Source: Candidatus Omnitrophota bacterium (GTDB lineage: Bacteria; Hinthialibacterota; Hinthialibacteria; Hinthialibacterales; Hinthialibacteraceae). Taken from it: DNA of 64,000 bases. Made by a program: the position numbers and the translations under genes. Each line of letters starts with the position of its first letter. The first letter of the stretch is position 1. This document shows, piece after piece, positions 59,956 to 64,000 of the stretch. Where the stretch lies: assembly GCA_016934335.1 (NCBI GenBank), contig JAFGTC010000130.1:1-64000 (forward strand). Direction: 5' to 3'. Under the pieces are notes generated by a model that was not told the DNA's origin, did not search any database, and was given only the letters and a program-made list of their open reading frames with translations.

Positions 59956-61521
59956 TTATCGATCGCTTTCGAAAATCTCATACGCCGCCGAACCGTCCGG
60001 ATAATAGATCCTCTTGATCGGCTCCGCTTCAATCTCGCCGGCCGCCGCTACAAGTAGATTCCTGCCCCGCGCCAGGGTATACCAGCGCGCCGCGGTTCCG
60101 TATCGTCCATATCCGTTGTCGAAATCGGCGTACATTCGGACATAATGGGGAAAGGGTAGCACGTACTTTTTAAATTTTTCCGCTTCGAGGGGGCCGGGCT
60201 CGTAGTTCGTAAAACAGGCCAGCGCCACCGGGTGAAGTCGCACTTTGTGTGAAACGACGATTCGGTCGTACTGTTCTTTTTGGGAATCCACGAATTGCAC
60301 CGCTTCCCGCAGCCCGTACTGCCACACCGGAGCGGAGCGGGCGGGATACTGAAAAACGGCGTCATAGGCGATATACAGAGCATTCGCGATAACCAGCGCG
60401 GCAATCGCTTTCCCGGCGCATCGCCGCCATGGTTGGCTTTTTACCCGATTTAAAATCCATACAACGCCGATCGCGCTAATGATCTCGAGAAGAGGCATGC
60501 CGTTGATCGAGCGCAGGGGATTGGGCATGCTGAACGGATCGAAGCGGTCGTAGGTCATGCTGGATGGAATTGGAAATGTGAAAAACCAGGCGAGTAAAAT
60601 CCAATCCATTTTATTGCGGCGACGGAGCAGAAAAACCAGGCCGGCGAAAAAAAACGGCAGCAGGACGAACAGCGCGAGTCCCCCGGCGAGCTGATGCAGT
60701 GAATTCGGATTGCCGCGCAGAAATAGAAAATCGGGCGATAAATGCATGAAATATTGCTTTAAAAATAGTACGAATCCGTCGCCGCGATTGAAGACGGAGA
60801 CAAAATTCCAACGAGCCTGCATGGCCTGGTAATTCCGGCTGAGTACGGCGAGATAGGGCAGCAGCCAAAGTACAAAAAGTCCAACGGCGATCGCGGCTTG
60901 CTTGGGCCGCCGCTTCACTGTTTTCCAATAAACAATCCATAGAGCCGTCATCAACATCGTCGACGACAGGCGCGCCACCGGATAGGCGTAAATCGTCAAT
61001 CCCCAAAACGAGGCGGACGCCAGAAGATGCCGAAGCCGCTCGTTTTTCGTCCAGCGCAGGAATGCCCATAATCCTCCCAATTGGAGGGGAGCCAGCAGAA
61101 TGGCCTCCCAGCCGATTCGGCTGTAATGGACGTTCCAGGGAGAAACGGCGGCGAGCGCCGCCGCGATCAAGGCGGTTTTCCGGTCGGCGAACGCCTGCAC
61201 AAAGAAAAAGGTCATCAAAATGGAAAGCGTTCCCAGCAGGGAGGAAGGCAGGCGGGTTGTATATTCGTTGATGCCGAAAAAGGTGGAGAACAGCCCGGCG
61301 TAATAGATATACAATGGCGGGCTGTATTCGCCCGATTGTTTGAAAAACAGCGGCCAGGACTGGCCGTGATGATCCATGCCGGTGCGATAAACCGATGCCC
61401 CGTCAAATACTTTCAGCAGCTCGTCCGAATTCAAGGCGGGGGGATGCGTCGCCAAACCCGCCGCCCGGATTAAAAATCCGCCCGTCAACAAAAGAAGAAG
61501 AATTGTTCGCGTATGATTCAC
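59956..61521 (-). CDS. GT39/ArnT-like membrane glycosyltransferase
   Basis: LNSDELLKVFDGASVYRTGMDHHGQSWPLFFKQSGEYSPPLYIY; TRLPSSLLGTLSILMTFF; multi-TM. Confidence 0.88.
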   Translation of the reverse strand: MNHTRTILLLLLTGGFLIRAAGLATHPPALNSDELLKVFDGASVYRTGMDHHGQSWPLFFKQSGEYSPPLYIYYAGLFSTFFGINEYTTRLPSSLLGTLSILMTFFFVQAFADRKTALIAAALAAVSPWNVHYSRIGWEAILLAPLQLGGLWAFLRWTKNERLRHLLASASFWGLTIYAYPVARLSSTMLMTALWIVYWKTVKRRPKQAAIAVGLFVLWLLPYLAVLSRNYQAMQARWNFVSVFNRGDGFVLFLKQYFMHLSPDFLFLRGNPNSLHQLAGGLALFVLLPFFFAGLVFLLRRRNKMDWILLAWFFTFPIPSSMTYDRFDPFSMPNPLRSINGMPLLEIISAIGVVWILNRVKSQPWRRCAGKAIAALVIANALYIAYDAVFQYPARSAPVWQYGLREAVQFVDSQKEQYDRIVVSHKVRLHPVALACFTNYEPGPLEAEKFKKYVLPFPHYVRMYADFDNGYGRYGTAARWYTLARGRNLLVAAAGEIEAEPIKRIYYPDGSAAYEIFESDR

Positions 61522-61699
61522 AGCGCCTCTGTTCCTTCCTTAAGAATGCTATCATATTGAATTGTTGATCAATCATCAATTGATGGACGATCGATGGGAT
61601 AAACGCTCTCCCGCTCGCTCTCTTCCAGCGGGGGGAGGGAAGAACACAAACCGTCAAATCATTAGCGCCTTCCTGTCGCCTTCTCAGACTGTATGAGAA

Positions 61700-63106
61700 A
61701 TGATGGAGCGGCGCGGCACAGGATTTCTCATGCGTTACGAATGGTTTATCGCGAAACGATACTTGAAGCCCCAGGGCGGCGCCACCTTTATTTTTCATTT
61801 AACTCTGATCAGCATGGCCGGCGTGGCGCTGGGCGTCGCTTCGCTCATCACCGTCTTGTCCGTCATGAACGGCTTCGGCAACTACTTGCGATCCATTATG
61901 GTCGAGGTGGGCTCTCACATCGTCATGAATTACGATTCCGCCGGGGGATTGAAGAACGTCGAAGAATTCATAGAAGAATTGGATAAAATCCCCAATGTGG
62001 AGGCTTGTTCGCCGATGATTCAATATTGGGGGATGATCCAGCGCACGAATTATCCCGGCGCCTCGCCTCAACTGGTCACCTTCATGGGCGTCGATCCGGA
62101 TCTCGAGTCGAAGGTCACGGGGCTTGGCGACAATATGATTGCGGGAAGTTTAGAGGGATTGAAGCAGGAAGTGCGCCCCGCCGCCTCTCAAGAAAAAGTG
62201 CGCTTGAGCGATTTGGTCGCCCGGGACGACGGCGTGAAAAAAAATCCGGGAATCATTATCGGAAAAGAGATGGCCTATCTTTATTTCGGCGCTCAAGAAA
62301 CGGATCGGATCAGCAAACAAGAGGCGTACGAATATGTGTTAGGGCAGAAATTGACGCTGCTCACCTATCTCAACGAGGGCGACTCCGTCACCGAGGGAAA
62401 GCCGGTCCAGCGAACTTTTGTAGTCGAAGGCGTTTTTGAAACTGGTCATTATCAATACGATTCTTCGTTGGTTTACATCTCTCTTCTTTCCGCGCAGGTG
62501 CTGCTTCAACTTCCGGAAGGGCGGGTCACATCGATTCAGTTCCATTTATATGACCATTCCCAAAAAGCCACCAATGAGACGTTTGACGCCATAGTCGCGA
62601 AAAATCAGGAATTATTGGGCTGGTATGGCGGAGGGACGACCTGGATGAGCCAGCACCAGATCTTTTTCCGGGCGCTGGACATCGAGAAGCGCACCATGGA
62701 TTACATTCTCAAGATCATTATTCTGGTCGCCACGTTCAACATTATCGCCACGTTGTTCATGGTCGTCACCGAAAAAACCCGCGACATCGGCCTCCTGCGC
62801 GCCATAGGCGCCGGGCGCAGAAACGTCATGAGCATCTTTATTCTGCTCGGCATCATCGTCGGCGCGCTGGGCGCGGTCTTCGGCGTCGCCGGCGGCTATA
62901 CGATCTGCTCCATCATCCAGATTTTTCCGCCCGAACTGCCGGGCGACGGGCAGGTGTATTACTTGAAATACCTGCCCTGCGATATGGAGGCGATGGATTT
63001 CATCTGGGTGAGCGTCTATACGCTGGTCGTCAGTTTTTTGGCGTCCATCTATCCGGCGGTGCGCGCCTCGCGCTTTATTCCGGTTGAAGCGCTGCGTTTT
63101 TCGTAA
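61700..63106 (+). CDS. LolC/LolE-type lipoprotein-releasing ABC permease
   Basis: RYEWFIAKRYLKPQGGATFIFHLTLISMAGVALGVASLITVLSVMNGF; C-terminal TEKTRDIGLLRAIGAGRRNVMSIFILLGIIVG. Confidence 0.93.
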   Translation: MMERRGTGFLMRYEWFIAKRYLKPQGGATFIFHLTLISMAGVALGVASLITVLSVMNGFGNYLRSIMVEVGSHIVMNYDSAGGLKNVEEFIEELDKIPNVEACSPMIQYWGMIQRTNYPGASPQLVTFMGVDPDLESKVTGLGDNMIAGSLEGLKQEVRPAASQEKVRLSDLVARDDGVKKNPGIIIGKEMAYLYFGAQETDRISKQEAYEYVLGQKLTLLTYLNEGDSVTEGKPVQRTFVVEGVFETGHYQYDSSLVYISLLSAQVLLQLPEGRVTSIQFHLYDHSQKATNETFDAIVAKNQELLGWYGGGTTWMSQHQIFFRALDIEKRTMDYILKIIILVATFNIIATLFMVVTEKTRDIGLLRAIGAGRRNVMSIFILLGIIVGALGAVFGVAGGYTICSIIQIFPPELPGDGQVYYLKYLPCDMEAMDFIWVSVYTLVVSFLASIYPAVRASRFIPVEALRFS

Positions 63107-64000
63107 GTGGAGGGGCATCTTTGAGTTGATTCAACGAGGACGGCGCGTCGAGAAGATCGGAGACGACGATATGACCGTCCCGGATCATTGACCGCGCGGT
63201 TTGCGCAACGGCTTCATCCAGCGGCTGCTTGGAATGCGAAGAGACGCCCATCAAGCGCTCCAGGATTTCTTTCAATTCCGTATGATGGGGGTCGGCGCTG
63301 GGGTAATAAAATCCTTTGCTGCTGTCCTTGTGGATCAAGTTGACGCTTTGAAGATCATAGAGGCAGCGGCGCAGCCGATTGGGCGTAATCCCTTCTATTT
63401 CTTCCAACTGGGGTAGAGAAATCCCCTCCTGAAAGTCGCGGAAATGCCGGCAGATGTCTAAAAACACATATAACGATTGGATCGGCCGGTGCATGGTCAA
63501 AGAGGTGCGCCGCTTCAGTCGCGCCAGGTGACGGGGATAATCCTGCACGGTTGTGGCGATCACCGGCCCGATCAGGAAGCACAGATAACTGTAATACAGC
63601 CAGCAAATAAACAGGGGGATGGCGGCCAGGGTTCCAAAAATGGAATAATAGCCTTCCGTACTCAGGACGTAATTCATGTAATAATCGAAAAGCACTTTGG
63701 CCGATTCCCACAAAATCGCGGAAAGAGCGCTGCCGATCAAAGCGGGTATCAATCGAACGTGCAGATTGGGCAGATAGCGATTGGCGACTAAAAAGGCGAA
63801 CAGGGTGAAAATATACGAGATGCCGTGCCAGAATATCCACGACCCCCATTCGATCCGCATGAATCGAGAGACCGCCTCCGACGAAGCAAACTCGGTCGTG
63901 TAATAATAAGAGAGCGCCAGGAGCAGCGGGGTGATCGTCAAAAGGATCCAGAAAGCCAGAAACTGGGCGAAAAAGGTGCGCCTGTGGCGCACGGCCCAGA
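63075..64000 (-). CDS. YihY/BrkB family protein with C-terminal winged-helix-like region, 5' end cut by window end
   Basis: FLAFWILLTITPLLLALSYYY; IWHGISYIFTLFAFLVANRYLPN; frame open to window end. Confidence 0.87.
   Translation of the reverse strand, partial: WAVRHRRTFFAQFLAFWILLTITPLLLALSYYYTTEFASSEAVSRFMRIEWGSWIFWHGISYIFTLFAFLVANRYLPNLHVRLIPALIGSALSAILWESAKVLFDYYMNYVLSTEGYYSIFGTLAAIPLFICWLYYSYLCFLIGPVIATTVQDYPRHLARLKRRTSLTMHRPIQSLYVFLDICRHFRDFQEGISLPQLEEIEGITPNRLRRCLYDLQSVNLIHKDSSKGFYYPSADPHHTELKEILERLMGVSSHSKQPLDEAVAQTARSMIRDGHIVVSDLLDAPSSLNQLKDAPPLTKNAALQPE

Overview
The 64 kb window comes from an uncultured-looking bacterial chromosome. It probably has a Gram-negative envelope, because it carries LolD- and LolC/E-like genes, O-antigen ligase-like proteins and many glycosyltransferases. 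Coding density is high. I saw no phage, transposase, integron or CRISPR array. Recognisable blocks: (1) folD and a TlpA-like lipoprotein; (2) a glycan/envelope-type cluster at about 2.5-13 kb with a sulfotransferase, TPR-methyltransferase, GT2, FAD oxidoreductase, two B12-binding-type radical SAM enzymes around an SGNH hydrolase, and a GT4; (3) recD2-like helicase, FAH-family, HD-GYP, EamA, sbcD, DUF1080, ftsY; (4) a radical SAM protein with an unusual CX10CX2C cysteine motif; (5) a Leloir galactose operon galT-[GH-like]-galE-galK; (6) TerC-PGPGW fusion, histidine kinase/response regulator, O-antigen ligase, DUF151 nuclease, Maf, MFS; (7) tRNA-Ala(CGC), then a sigma70-like promoter, a cobalamin riboswitch and an intrinsic terminator, upstream of a three-gene secreted cassette: tandem transcobalamin-like (DUF4430-like) protein, sialidase-like beta-propeller and lone pseudopilin; (8) GH95-like lipoprotein, DUF362, LuxR-type regulator, IMPase-like, membrane-fused spermidine-synthase-like protein; (9) LolD, O-antigen ligase-TPR, two GT4s, YggT-like, GT39, LolC/E and a YihY/BrkB protein cut by the window end. 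The strongest candidate for an undescribed system is the B12-riboswitch cassette at about 40.85-44.2 kb. All family names come from reading motifs by eye; no database search was run.
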